A stretch of 23,833 bases of DNA from UBA6136 sp046305255 (GTDB lineage: Bacteria > Pseudomonadota > Gammaproteobacteria > Methylococcales > Methylococcaceae). Below are positions 7,135 to 15,229 of the stretch, piece by piece (the stretch's first letter is position 1; every line of letters begins with the position of its first letter). Made by a program: the position numbers and the translations under genes. The notes below the pieces were generated by a model. That model ran no database searches and had not been told where the DNA came from. It saw only the letters and a list, made by a program, of their open reading frames with translations. The DNA is taken from positions 1-23,833 of the forward strand of contig JBKCCF010000196.1 of the NCBI GenBank assembly GCA_046305255.1, written 5' to 3'.

Positions 7135-10100
7135 ATGACCATACGCGTTGCCCTGCATCATCAGAGCCACTATAGATTTGACCGACCCGTTGTTGCTTCT
7201 CCCCATGAAATACGACTGAGACCGGCCGCACATACCCGCACACCGGTCACCGGTTATTCGCTGAAAGTGCTGCCAGAGAATCATTTCCTGCACTGGCAAC
7301 AGGATGCCTACGGCAATTATGTTGCGAGGCTTACCTTCCCGGAACCGACACGGGACATCAACATCAGCGTCGACTTACTGGCGGATATGACCGTCATTAA
7401 CCCCTTCGATTTTTTTGTCGAAGACTGGGCCGAGCAATACCCCTTCAGCTACCCACCCAGCCTAAAGACCGAACTGGCGCCTTTTCTGGAAGCCGAGCCG
7501 CCCGGCCCGTTATTCAGGGACTGGCTTGATCTCTGCGAGCGGGACACGCCAAAGACGATTACCACTACCAATTTCCTGGTTTACCTCAATCAGAAAGTAC
7601 ACCACAGAATCTCCTACCTGATCCGCCTGGAAGCGGGTGTGCAGAGCTGCGAGGAAACCCTCAGCAAACAATCGGGCTCCTGCCGCGACAGCGCCTGGCT
7701 TCTGGTTCAGATGTTGCGACACTTCGGCATTGCCGCCCGCTTCGTCTCAGGCTACCTGATACAGCTCGCCGCTGATGAAAAACCCCTGGACGGCCCGGCG
7801 GGTCCGAGTGCTGACTTTACCGATCTCCACGCCTGGTGTGAGGCATACATTCCGGGGGCGGGTTGGGTCGGGCTCGACGCTACCTCAGGCCTTCTGGCTG
7901 GCGAAGGCCATATTCCACTCGCGGTCACCGCCATACCTGCCTCTGCAGCACCGGTCAGCGGCATGACCAGCGTCTGTGAGTCCTCGCTTGATGTCGAAAT
8001 GACGGTGACCCGTATCCATGAGGACCCACGTGTCACCCGCCCGTACAGCGAAGAACAGTGGCAGGCGATTCGCGCCCTTGGCCTTCGTATTGACAAGGAA
8101 CTCACAGCAGGCGACGTTCGCCTGACCCAGGGCGGCGAACCCACATTTGTTTCGATTGACAATATGGACGGTGCCGAATGGAACATTGCGGCACTGGGGC
8201 CAGAAAAATGGGAGCGCGCCAACGTTCTGTTGCGTCGTCTGCAGCAAAAATTCGCCAAGGGAGGTGTTTTACACTTCGGCCAGGGCAAGTGGTACCCGGG
8301 GGAGCCCCTGCCTCGCTGGGCCCTGAATATCCTGTGGCGTCGTGACGGAAACCCGGTTTGGCGCGATCAGTCCCTGATTGCAGAACAATCGGCGGATATC
8401 ACGCCTACCGCATTGGACGCGTTTGCGAAGCAACTGGCGCTGCAGCTGCAGCTTGATCCCGCTTATCTGATTCCTGCCTATGAGGATCCCTGGCTCGCCC
8501 TTGATGAGGAAAGTCGCTTGCCGCTGAATGTCGATCCTCATGACCATGACCTTACCCAGGCCTCGGTGCGAGGCAACCTCGCCCGACAACTACGGGCAGG
8601 ACTCGCCAGCCTGGTCGGCTATGTACTGCCACTGAAACCGACGGAAGACGCCAGCCTAGGCTGGCGCTCCAGTCGCTGGCCGCTCAGGAGTGAACGACTC
8701 TATCTTTTGACTGGCGATTCACCCATGGGGCTGCGGCTGCCGCTGAACAGCCTGCCCTGGACGGCCCCCGACGAGTGCGAGATTAACCCGCCGCGTGACC
8801 CTTTTGCAGCAGTCGAACCGCTGGCCGCAAGGCCTGCCACCGTATCGGCCGGCAAACCTGAACCGGTCAAGGAGACCCCAACAGCCTGTGAGGTCATTCA
8901 CACCGCGTTGGGGCTGGAAGTGCGCGAGGGCATACTCTACGTCTTCATGCCGCCCGTCACCACATTGGAAGCCTGGCTGGCATTGGTTGCCGCGATTGAG
9001 GAAACGGCCCTTCTGCGCCGGCAACCGGTGCGGCTGGAAGGTTATCCACCACCTCGCGATGGACGATTGCTGGCGCTGTCGGTAACACCCGACCCCGGGG
9101 TCATCGAAGTCAATATTCATCCTGCAGTCCACTGGGATGACCTTGAGACGGTTACCCGTTCGCTGTACGAAGAAGCGCGCCTGACCCGCCTCGCAACCGA
9201 GAAATTCATGCTTGATGGCCGGCATACCGGAACCGGCGGTGGCAACCACATCACACTGGGCGGTGCTACCGCTGCCGACAGCCCCTTCCTGCGGCGGCCC
9301 GATCTGCTGCGAAGCCTGATCAGCTACTGGCAACAGCACCCGGCATTGTCCTACCTGTTCTCAGGTCAGTTCATCGGCCCGACCAGTCAGGCACCGCGCG
9401 TGGATGAAGCCCGCGATGACAATCTTTACGAACTCGGCATCGCTTTCCAGCAAATGGATGCCACACTCAAAAGCGGCAAGGAAAGCGCCCAGCCCTGGCT
9501 GGTTGATCGCCTGCTGCGAAATTTGCTGATCGACATGACCGGCAATACCCATCGCGCTGAATTCTGCATCGACAAGCTGTATTCGCCCGACACCAGTACC
9601 GGGCGCCTGGGCCTGCTTGAACTGCGTGCTTTCGAAATGCCGCCGCATTACCGCATGAGCCTGCTACAGGCGCTGCTATTGCGAACCCTGGTCGCCCGTT
9701 TCTGGAAAACACCTCACAACAGTGACCTGGTGTACTGGGATACAGCCCTGCACGACCGTTTCATGCTGCCGCATTTTATCGAGCAGGATATCCGCGATAT
9801 TTGCAATGATCTGCGGCAAGCCGGTTATCCGTTCGAGACCGCCTGGTTCGCCCCCTTTCTCGAGTTCAGATTCCCCCGTCATGGGACAGTGGTCTACGAA
9901 GGCGTCCAGATTGAGTTACGCCAGGCCATCGAACCCTGGCATGTGCTGGGCGAAGAAGTCAGCGGCGGCGGAACTGCCCGCTATGTCGATTCATCGGTGG
10001 AACGGCTGCAGGTCAAGATCACCGGCATGACGGGCAGCCGCCATCAGGTTCTCTGCAATCAGCGACTGGTGCCGCTTAGCCCCACCGGTGTGCCCGGCGA

Positions 10101-10416
10101 ATACGTCGCAGCCGTCCGCTTCAAGGCCTGGGCACCCCCTTCCGCCCTGCATCCCACCATCAAGATTCACGCACCCCTGGTGTTCGATTTGCTGGATGGC
10201 TGGAACGGACGCTCGATCGGTGGCTGTACCTACCATGTCAGCCATCCGGGGGGCCGTAATTACGACACCTTCCCGGTCAATGCCAACGAAGCTGAAGCGC
10301 GTCGCCGGGCCCGTTTCTGGGCGCACGGTCACACGCCGGGACCTGTCCAGATCAAGCCTGAGGCAATCAATCCCCGCTTCCCACTGACTCTGGATCTGCG
10401 TTGGAATTCGCGCTAA
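7135..10416 (+). CDS. Transglutaminase-like protein fused to DUF2126 (putative amide ligase)
   Basis: This 1093-residue protein has a bacterial transglutaminase N-terminal beta domain (about 1-95). A papain-like core follows with the triad Cys183 (SGSCRDSAW), His232 (DLHAWCEAYIPG) and Asp248 (VGLDATSG). The long DUF2126 region (about 300-1093) opens with RLTQGGEPTFVS. Inside it, GTGGGNHITLGG (699-710) and HRAEFCIDKLYSP (from 806) resemble the nucleotide/metal loops of glutamine-synthetase-fold amide ligases, a relation that has been proposed for this family. One polypeptide may therefore both form and cleave or transfer amide bonds. A GGAG box precedes the ATG. Length is normal for the fusion. 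A separate second transglutaminase gene, often present in such clusters, is absent here. The substrate is unknown. Confidence 0.92.
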   Translation: MTIRVALHHQSHYRFDRPVVASPHEIRLRPAAHTRTPVTGYSLKVLPENHFLHWQQDAYGNYVARLTFPEPTRDINISVDLLADMTVINPFDFFVEDWAEQYPFSYPPSLKTELAPFLEAEPPGPLFRDWLDLCERDTPKTITTTNFLVYLNQKVHHRISYLIRLEAGVQSCEETLSKQSGSCRDSAWLLVQMLRHFGIAARFVSGYLIQLAADEKPLDGPAGPSADFTDLHAWCEAYIPGAGWVGLDATSGLLAGEGHIPLAVTAIPASAAPVSGMTSVCESSLDVEMTVTRIHEDPRVTRPYSEEQWQAIRALGLRIDKELTAGDVRLTQGGEPTFVSIDNMDGAEWNIAALGPEKWERANVLLRRLQQKFAKGGVLHFGQGKWYPGEPLPRWALNILWRRDGNPVWRDQSLIAEQSADITPTALDAFAKQLALQLQLDPAYLIPAYEDPWLALDEESRLPLNVDPHDHDLTQASVRGNLARQLRAGLASLVGYVLPLKPTEDASLGWRSSRWPLRSERLYLLTGDSPMGLRLPLNSLPWTAPDECEINPPRDPFAAVEPLAARPATVSAGKPEPVKETPTACEVIHTALGLEVREGILYVFMPPVTTLEAWLALVAAIEETALLRRQPVRLEGYPPPRDGRLLALSVTPDPGVIEVNIHPAVHWDDLETVTRSLYEEARLTRLATEKFMLDGRHTGTGGGNHITLGGATAADSPFLRRPDLLRSLISYWQQHPALSYLFSGQFIGPTSQAPRVDEARDDNLYELGIAFQQMDATLKSGKESAQPWLVDRLLRNLLIDMTGNTHRAEFCIDKLYSPDTSTGRLGLLELRAFEMPPHYRMSLLQALLLRTLVARFWKTPHNSDLVYWDTALHDRFMLPHFIEQDIRDICNDLRQAGYPFETAWFAPFLEFRFPRHGTVVYEGVQIELRQAIEPWHVLGEEVSGGGTARYVDSSVERLQVKITGMTGSRHQVLCNQRLVPLSPTGVPGEYVAAVRFKAWAPPSALHPTIKIHAPLVFDLLDGWNGRSIGGCTYHVSHPGGRNYDTFPVNANEAEARRRARFWAHGHTPGPVQIKPEAINPRFPLTLDLRWNSR

Positions 10417-10452
10417 ATCCTCACCGTTTTGCGATCACCAAAGGACTAAATC

Positions 10453-11673
10453 ATGCTTTGTTCGACGGCCTTGCCACGTTTTGGCGACAAGAAGAATTCG
10501 GACTTTTTTGAGGAATACCTGCAGCGTCTGCTGACCGAACGTGACCGCTCCGGCCTGACCGAGATGATCGGAGGCATTGAGGCGCTGATGATCAGTGTCG
10601 AGCCCGGCAATTCGGTCAGCTACATCGCAGAACTGGCCTTGATGACGCCCTATGAATACCTGGTCACCCTCGATAGCGACAAACACATGACGCATGTTTT
10701 GCGCATCGACATGAATTCGCCCGATATCCTGCTACGGGAAACCAAAAGCCGCGAACACATGGACATCTTTCGCAGCCTGAACGATCTCTATCCGGTCGGG
10801 GCTCGCAAGCACCACAGCCGTTATCTGGGAGAGATTCTGCTGACCAGCGACCGTCATCAGGTGGTCGCCATGCAGCAACAGCGCGAGTTCCGTTTCTTCC
10901 AGGTCGGTCAACTCGCTGAACTGGATCTGCCACTCAATGTCAGCATTTCAAAGCCGTCACCCTATACCCAGAATGTCGTCGGCTACATTGAGCGAGCGCC
11001 CAATGAAATTCGGGTTTATCAGCATGGTGAATGCACCATCCTCGGCTCAGCCCAGGCTGCCAATGATCGCAGCAAGGAAATGCAGGAGCGACTGGGAATC
11101 AAAAATCTGATACTGCCGATCGACCACCTCGCCACTCGTGTCTATAGCCAGAATCGTGAGTCGGCCTTGCTGGAATATCTGGCACTGTCCAGCTACTACT
11201 ACTGGGGCAGTTACGATATCAAGGATCAGAATTCATCGACCAACGTCACCAAGAACATCCGGCAGGCGCCTGAATCAGCAAGCCCGGCCAAGGTCTTTAC
11301 CGCCAATAACCATCCTTATTGCGTCAATCATCTTGACCGTCTGCCTAGCCCAACCGAAACCTTCGTTCGCAACTACGGCCCCCGCCTGCATCACATGGCG
11401 GTCGAAGTGAAAGACGGCCAGAGCGGTGGCCGTGAGAATATCGACATCGTGGTCGATGCCGTAGCCGCACAAGGCAAGGGATTCCTGCTCGACACGGTGG
11501 GCTCGCGCCAGGAGGGGCTAAAGCAGATTTTCTCCTCGGCATCCGAGTTTTCGACATTGATTATTGAATATGTGCAACGCTTTGGCGACTTCCACGGATT
11601 TTTCACCCGTGATAATGTCGCACAACTGACTTACGCCGCAGGGCAGGAAGAAGGCGTCAAGGACGCCATTTAA
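10453..11673 (+). CDS. HPPD-like (VOC-fold) putative non-haem iron oxygenase, Anbu-operon associated
   Basis: This 406-residue protein has no full-length match that I recognise. Its C-terminal half follows the catalytic domain of 4-hydroxyphenylpyruvate dioxygenase: PIDHLATRV (His225), a segment like the RSKVM and substrate-loop part of HPPD, then FVRNYGPRLHHMAVEV (His314), LKQIFSSASEF, and IIEYVQRFGDFHGFF (Glu372). These positions match the His, His, Glu iron ligands of HPPD. The distance from His314 to Glu372 is shorter than in HPPD, so a loop is missing. Residues 1-215 could be a degenerate first VOC half but show no known motif. AAAGGA precedes the ATG, and the gap to the DUF2126 gene is 36 bp, so it is probably the last operon gene. 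It is unlikely to be ordinary HPPD given the divergence and context; the activity is unknown. Confidence 0.75.
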   Translation: MLCSTALPRFGDKKNSDFFEEYLQRLLTERDRSGLTEMIGGIEALMISVEPGNSVSYIAELALMTPYEYLVTLDSDKHMTHVLRIDMNSPDILLRETKSREHMDIFRSLNDLYPVGARKHHSRYLGEILLTSDRHQVVAMQQQREFRFFQVGQLAELDLPLNVSISKPSPYTQNVVGYIERAPNEIRVYQHGECTILGSAQAANDRSKEMQERLGIKNLILPIDHLATRVYSQNRESALLEYLALSSYYYWGSYDIKDQNSSTNVTKNIRQAPESASPAKVFTANNHPYCVNHLDRLPSPTETFVRNYGPRLHHMAVEVKDGQSGGRENIDIVVDAVAAQGKGFLLDTVGSRQEGLKQIFSSASEFSTLIIEYVQRFGDFHGFFTRDNVAQLTYAAGQEEGVKDAI

Positions 11674-11765
11674 GACGCGAGAGTCGGCACCGGGAGATTC
11701 CTGTCACTACCGTCATCTGAAAATGGCGCCACAGCACCAAAGACATAGCAAGCAGGAGCCTCTAC

Positions 11766-14561
11766 ATGGATATATCCACCGACGATAAAGAACTCAACCG
11801 TTCCATCCGCCTATTGGGTACAGCCCTGAATGAGGTTTTGAAGACCCAGGGTAAACCCGATGTGGCGACCACCGTAAAATTGCTGCAAACACGGTTTGCT
11901 GATGTGGTTGAGGACGATTCGCCCGGCAATCGCAAGGCACTCAAGGACGCCGTCGCCGGACTGGATGCCGAGACCGTTGGCGAAATCGTTCGGGTGTTTA
12001 ACCACTATTTCAGCCTGCTCAATATCGCCGAGGAGTCCCATAACGTCCGGGAACGGCGCAAGCAGGCAGAGGGTGGCGGCCATTTCTGGCAGGGGTCTTT
12101 TCACGACACCCTGTATGGATTGAAGGAATCCGGCGTCACGGTCGATAAACTCGGCGATTTATTGCACGAACTGCTCTATCTGCCGGTCATGACCGCCCAC
12201 CCTACCGAAGCCAAGCGGCGCACCGTAAAGGGAGCCTTGCGTAATGTATTTCTGACCCAGGAATCGCTGGCTGAAAATCAACTCAAGGGTTACTTCCGGG
12301 TGGAAGCCGTAGAACGGTTACAGTCACAGATCCAGCTTCTCTGGAAAACCGACGAAGTGCGAGCGCGCAGCATGGGCGTTGCCGATGAAATCGACACCGG
12401 CCTGTTCTACTTCCCTTTATCGCTGTTCCGGGCCACTGCCAGAGTCTACCGGAACTTCGAGCGCTCGCTGATTGATGTCTATGGCGAGGAGGCTCGCAGC
12501 ATCCGGGTTCCAAGCTTTTTGCGTTATGGCTCCTGGATCGGTGGTGACCGCGACGGCAACCCCAACGTCACTCCGGCCACGACCGCACTGGCGCTGCGCC
12601 TGCAGGCCCAGACCATCCTTCAGGAGTACCTGCAACGGCTTGAGGAGATACGCGGTCAGTTGTCGCAATCCTACGGTTTCTGCGAACTTTCGTCCGCTTT
12701 TGAAGAGAGTCTCGCTGCTGACCGTATAGCCCTTGGCAGTACGATCACCGCGCTTGAAAAACCCTTCCTGCAGGAACCGTATCGCCACAAACTGGCGCTG
12801 ATGACGTTCCGGATTGAACACAATCTGCTACGCATCCGTCAGCATATGGCGGGTCAGACTGATCCCGGTGAAAATTTGGCCTATCCGGGCGCTGCTGAAT
12901 TTATGGCAGACCTCCAACTGATTGATGCCTCGCTGAGAGGCCATGGCGATGCCGCCATCGCCGAGCAGGAACTGCATGACCTGATCCGGCTGGTGGATAC
13001 CTTCGGCTTTCACCTGATGCAACTGGATGTCCGGCAGGAGTCGGGGCGCCACACAGCCGCGGTGACCGATATTCTGTCGGCGGCGCTGGGTCTTGATTAT
13101 GCGGCACTCGACGAGCAGGCTCGCCTGGCTGTCCTGGGCGAAGCCATCGCGGCTCCCGGCGGTCTAATGTACGACCGTGCCGCCCTGCAACCGCTGACCC
13201 GCGACACGCTCGAAGTTTTCGAGACAATGGCCAGCATGCGACGTGAAATCGGCCCCGGGTGCTTCGGCAAATACGTGATCTCAATGACCCATCACGCCAG
13301 CCACATTCTTGAAGCGATGCTGCTGGCGGTGCAATGCGGTCTTGCAGGACGCCTGGGCGGCCACTGGCATTGCCATATCGGTATCAGCCCGCTGTTTGAG
13401 ACCATCGACGACCTCAACCGGATTGAGGAAGTGCTGACTCATCTACTGGATCATCCGGTATACCGGGATCTGTTGCGGGTCGAAGGGGATCGTCAGGAGG
13501 TGATGCTGGGCTATTCCGATTCCTGCAAGGATGGCGGTATCCTGGCCTCGGCCTGGGGCCTTTACCGGGCCCAACGGCAGGTGATCGAACTCGTCGAACA
13601 TCGGGGTCTGAAATGCCGTTTGTTCCACGGTCGTGGTGGCACCGTGGGCCGCGGGGGCGGGCCCACCCATGAAGCGATTCTGGCACAGCCGCCGGACACG
13701 GTTCGAGGCCAGATCAAGTTCACCGAACAAGGCGAGGTTCTGTTTTACCGCTACAACAATATGGAAACCGCCGTCTATGAACTGACGATGGGCGTTACCG
13801 GCCTGATGAAGGCCAGCCTGAGTCTTATTCAGCCGTCACCGAAGGATCCGCCGGAGTATCTCGCCATCATGGGCGAACTGGCCCGCCTCGGCGAGCAGAG
13901 TTACCGGAATCTGACCGAGAGAACAGAAGGCTTTCTCGATTACTTCTACGAAGCCACTCCGGTTGGTGAAATCGGCCAACTCAACATTGGCTCCCGCCCT
14001 TCCCACCGCAAAAAGCAGGACCGCTCGAAAAACTCGGTGCGGGCCATCGCCTGGGTTTTTGCCTGGGCACAATCGCGTCAGACATTCCCTGCATGGTACG
14101 GTATGGGTTCCAGCATGGCGCAATGGTGCGAGGGTAAAACCGAACGGACGGCCACTCTTAGGGCGATGTACCGCGATTGGCCATTTTTCCGCAACCTGCT
14201 GAGTAACGCCCAGATGGCTCTCTGCAAATCCGATATGCGAATCGCCAGCGAATATGCCAGCCTGTGCCTTGATTCTGAGGTCGGAGAGCGTATTCACCGT
14301 CTGATCGCAGGCGAGCATCAGCGTAGCGTGGACTGGATTCTGAATGTAGCCGAGTTACACACTCTGGTTCAGGAAAATCCGGCGCTGGCAGGATCACTGG
14401 AGCGGCGTGATGCTTTGCTGGGACCGCTCAATTATCTACAGGTCAGCCTGATAAGGCGGGTGCGCGAGGCTCTGGTTGAATCACCGGAGCAAAGTCCGTG
14501 GCTGAATCCGCTCCTGCGCACCATCAACGCCATCGCAGCCGGTATGCGTAACACCGGCTAA
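11766..14561 (+). CDS. ppc: Phosphoenolpyruvate carboxylase
   Basis: This 931-residue cytosolic enzyme makes oxaloacetate from PEP and bicarbonate, refilling the TCA cycle. All active-site blocks are present: MTAHPTEAKRRT with His145, GSWIGGDRDGNPNVT, GYSDSCKDGG (582-591), and FHGRGGTVGRGGGP (620-633) with Arg629 matching the essential loop arginine of the E. coli enzyme. The C-terminus ends in MRNTG, as is usual. Length is within the normal 880-960 range. AGGAG lies about 8 bases before the ATG. A 92-bp gap separates it from the HPPD-like gene; no promoter is obvious there, so read-through from the Anbu operon is possible, though functional relation is doubtful. A hairpin follows the stop codon. 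Confidence 0.98.
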   Translation: MDISTDDKELNRSIRLLGTALNEVLKTQGKPDVATTVKLLQTRFADVVEDDSPGNRKALKDAVAGLDAETVGEIVRVFNHYFSLLNIAEESHNVRERRKQAEGGGHFWQGSFHDTLYGLKESGVTVDKLGDLLHELLYLPVMTAHPTEAKRRTVKGALRNVFLTQESLAENQLKGYFRVEAVERLQSQIQLLWKTDEVRARSMGVADEIDTGLFYFPLSLFRATARVYRNFERSLIDVYGEEARSIRVPSFLRYGSWIGGDRDGNPNVTPATTALALRLQAQTILQEYLQRLEEIRGQLSQSYGFCELSSAFEESLAADRIALGSTITALEKPFLQEPYRHKLALMTFRIEHNLLRIRQHMAGQTDPGENLAYPGAAEFMADLQLIDASLRGHGDAAIAEQELHDLIRLVDTFGFHLMQLDVRQESGRHTAAVTDILSAALGLDYAALDEQARLAVLGEAIAAPGGLMYDRAALQPLTRDTLEVFETMASMRREIGPGCFGKYVISMTHHASHILEAMLLAVQCGLAGRLGGHWHCHIGISPLFETIDDLNRIEEVLTHLLDHPVYRDLLRVEGDRQEVMLGYSDSCKDGGILASAWGLYRAQRQVIELVEHRGLKCRLFHGRGGTVGRGGGPTHEAILAQPPDTVRGQIKFTEQGEVLFYRYNNMETAVYELTMGVTGLMKASLSLIQPSPKDPPEYLAIMGELARLGEQSYRNLTERTEGFLDYFYEATPVGEIGQLNIGSRPSHRKKQDRSKNSVRAIAWVFAWAQSRQTFPAWYGMGSSMAQWCEGKTERTATLRAMYRDWPFFRNLLSNAQMALCKSDMRIASEYASLCLDSEVGERIHRLIAGEHQRSVDWILNVAELHTLVQENPALAGSLERRDALLGPLNYLQVSLIRRVREALVESPEQSPWLNPLLRTINAIAAGMRNTG

Positions 14562-14577
14562 GCCGTCAACATCAAGG

Positions 14578-14605
14578 ATCCCGCCTTTTTCTTTGAGGGC
14601 GGGAT
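14578..14605 (+). terminator. Probable terminator hairpin after ppc
   Basis: ATCCCGCC at 14578-14585 pairs with GGCGGGAT at 14598-14605 around a 12-base T-rich loop, 16 bp after the ppc stop codon. The tail that follows is T-rich but interrupted (TGCTTGCCCTTGCTTTT), so intrinsic termination is likely but perhaps incomplete. Confidence 0.6.
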
Positions 14606-14920
14606 TGCTTGCCCTTGCTTTTACGGACAGTCATCGTCCACCGAACCTCTGCACGGTCCATGCTCTGCTGCTCACGTGCATCTACCCTGCCCCGATATGC
14701 CGTGAAATAGCCTAGTGCTGGGTCATATCACCTGCCGAGGGAAGGATATGACAGCGGCCAATAGATCCAGATCCTTGTTTTGAAAAGGCGGGGCGTGACC
14801 GGCATGAGTTGTGCTTTTCGATATATAAGCGCATCAGCGCGTTTGGACAGTACAGCACCCTTTTTCGCTGAAGGTCCACCACACCATTACTGTCATGACT
14901 GAAACTATGGAGAGTCCCAC
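14606..14920. other. Intergenic region before the 80-residue protein
   Basis: This stretch of about 315 bp has no convincing coding sequence on either strand. It holds an 8-bp inverted repeat (listed separately) and an AT-rich tract, CGATATATAAGCGC, near 14820-14832 that could contain a -10 element; no well-spaced -35 is seen. A GGAGAG box just before 14921 serves the next gene. Confidence 0.5.
14722..14752. repeat. 8-bp perfect inverted repeat GTCATATC / GATATGAC
   Basis: The arms lie at 14722-14729 and 14745-14752 with a 15-base spacer, giving 23-bp centre-to-centre spacing, about two helical turns. This suits a dimeric regulator operator as well as an RNA hairpin. It lies about 170 bp before the small downstream gene. 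No regulator is identified. Confidence 0.45.
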
Positions 14921-15163
14921 ATGCAAGCCCTAGCCCAGCCCGTATCGACCTGTTCCAAAGGCTATCAGGAACTGCTGATTTTTTGCCGCGCGATCCAACC
15001 ACCCTATACCGAATACGATATCAGGGCTTTTAACGCCATTTACCGCAACACCTACCCCAGCCTCTCACCCGACGAGCGCCGGCGGGCGGAGACATTGGTA
15101 GACCTTATGATTGACGGTGTTCAAAGGCGGGAACTGGCACCGCTGATTTATGGCGTGGTGTAA
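14921..15163 (+). CDS. Small hypothetical protein (80 residues)
   Basis: I do not recognise this protein. It is soluble, with no signal peptide or membrane segment. The second half looks helical and charged (SPDERRRAETLVDLMIDGVQ) and is followed by RRELAPLIYGVV. Two cysteines occur near the N-terminus (Cys11, Cys22). Support for translation is a GGAGAG box about 9 bases before the ATG and a compact frame that fills a gap between well-defined genes. It is separated from ppc by a hairpin and about 360 bp, and it converges on the lpd gene. A chance open frame cannot be excluded. Confidence 0.5.
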   Translation: MQALAQPVSTCSKGYQELLIFCRAIQPPYTEYDIRAFNAIYRNTYPSLSPDERRRAETLVDLMIDGVQRRELAPLIYGVV

Positions 15164-15175
15164 CGGGCCATGCCA

Positions 15176-15193
15176 GCCTCCCGCCCTGGAGGC
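15176..15193. terminator. Short hairpin between convergent genes
   Basis: GCCTCC and GGAGGC form a perfect 6-bp stem with a 6-base loop in the 66-bp gap between the small + strand gene and the end of lpd on the - strand. No T-run is present on either side. The position suggests a shared terminator; the structure alone is weak. Confidence 0.3.
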
Positions 15194-15229
15194 ATACTTG
15201 CCCAAGGCGGAAATGAGCTAAGGACCCCT

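Noticed and set aside
10435..11673. Calling the HPPD-like gene a true 4-hydroxyphenylpyruvate dioxygenase
   Set aside because: The C-terminal loop is shorter, the N-terminal half does not match, and no tyrosine-degradation genes are nearby.
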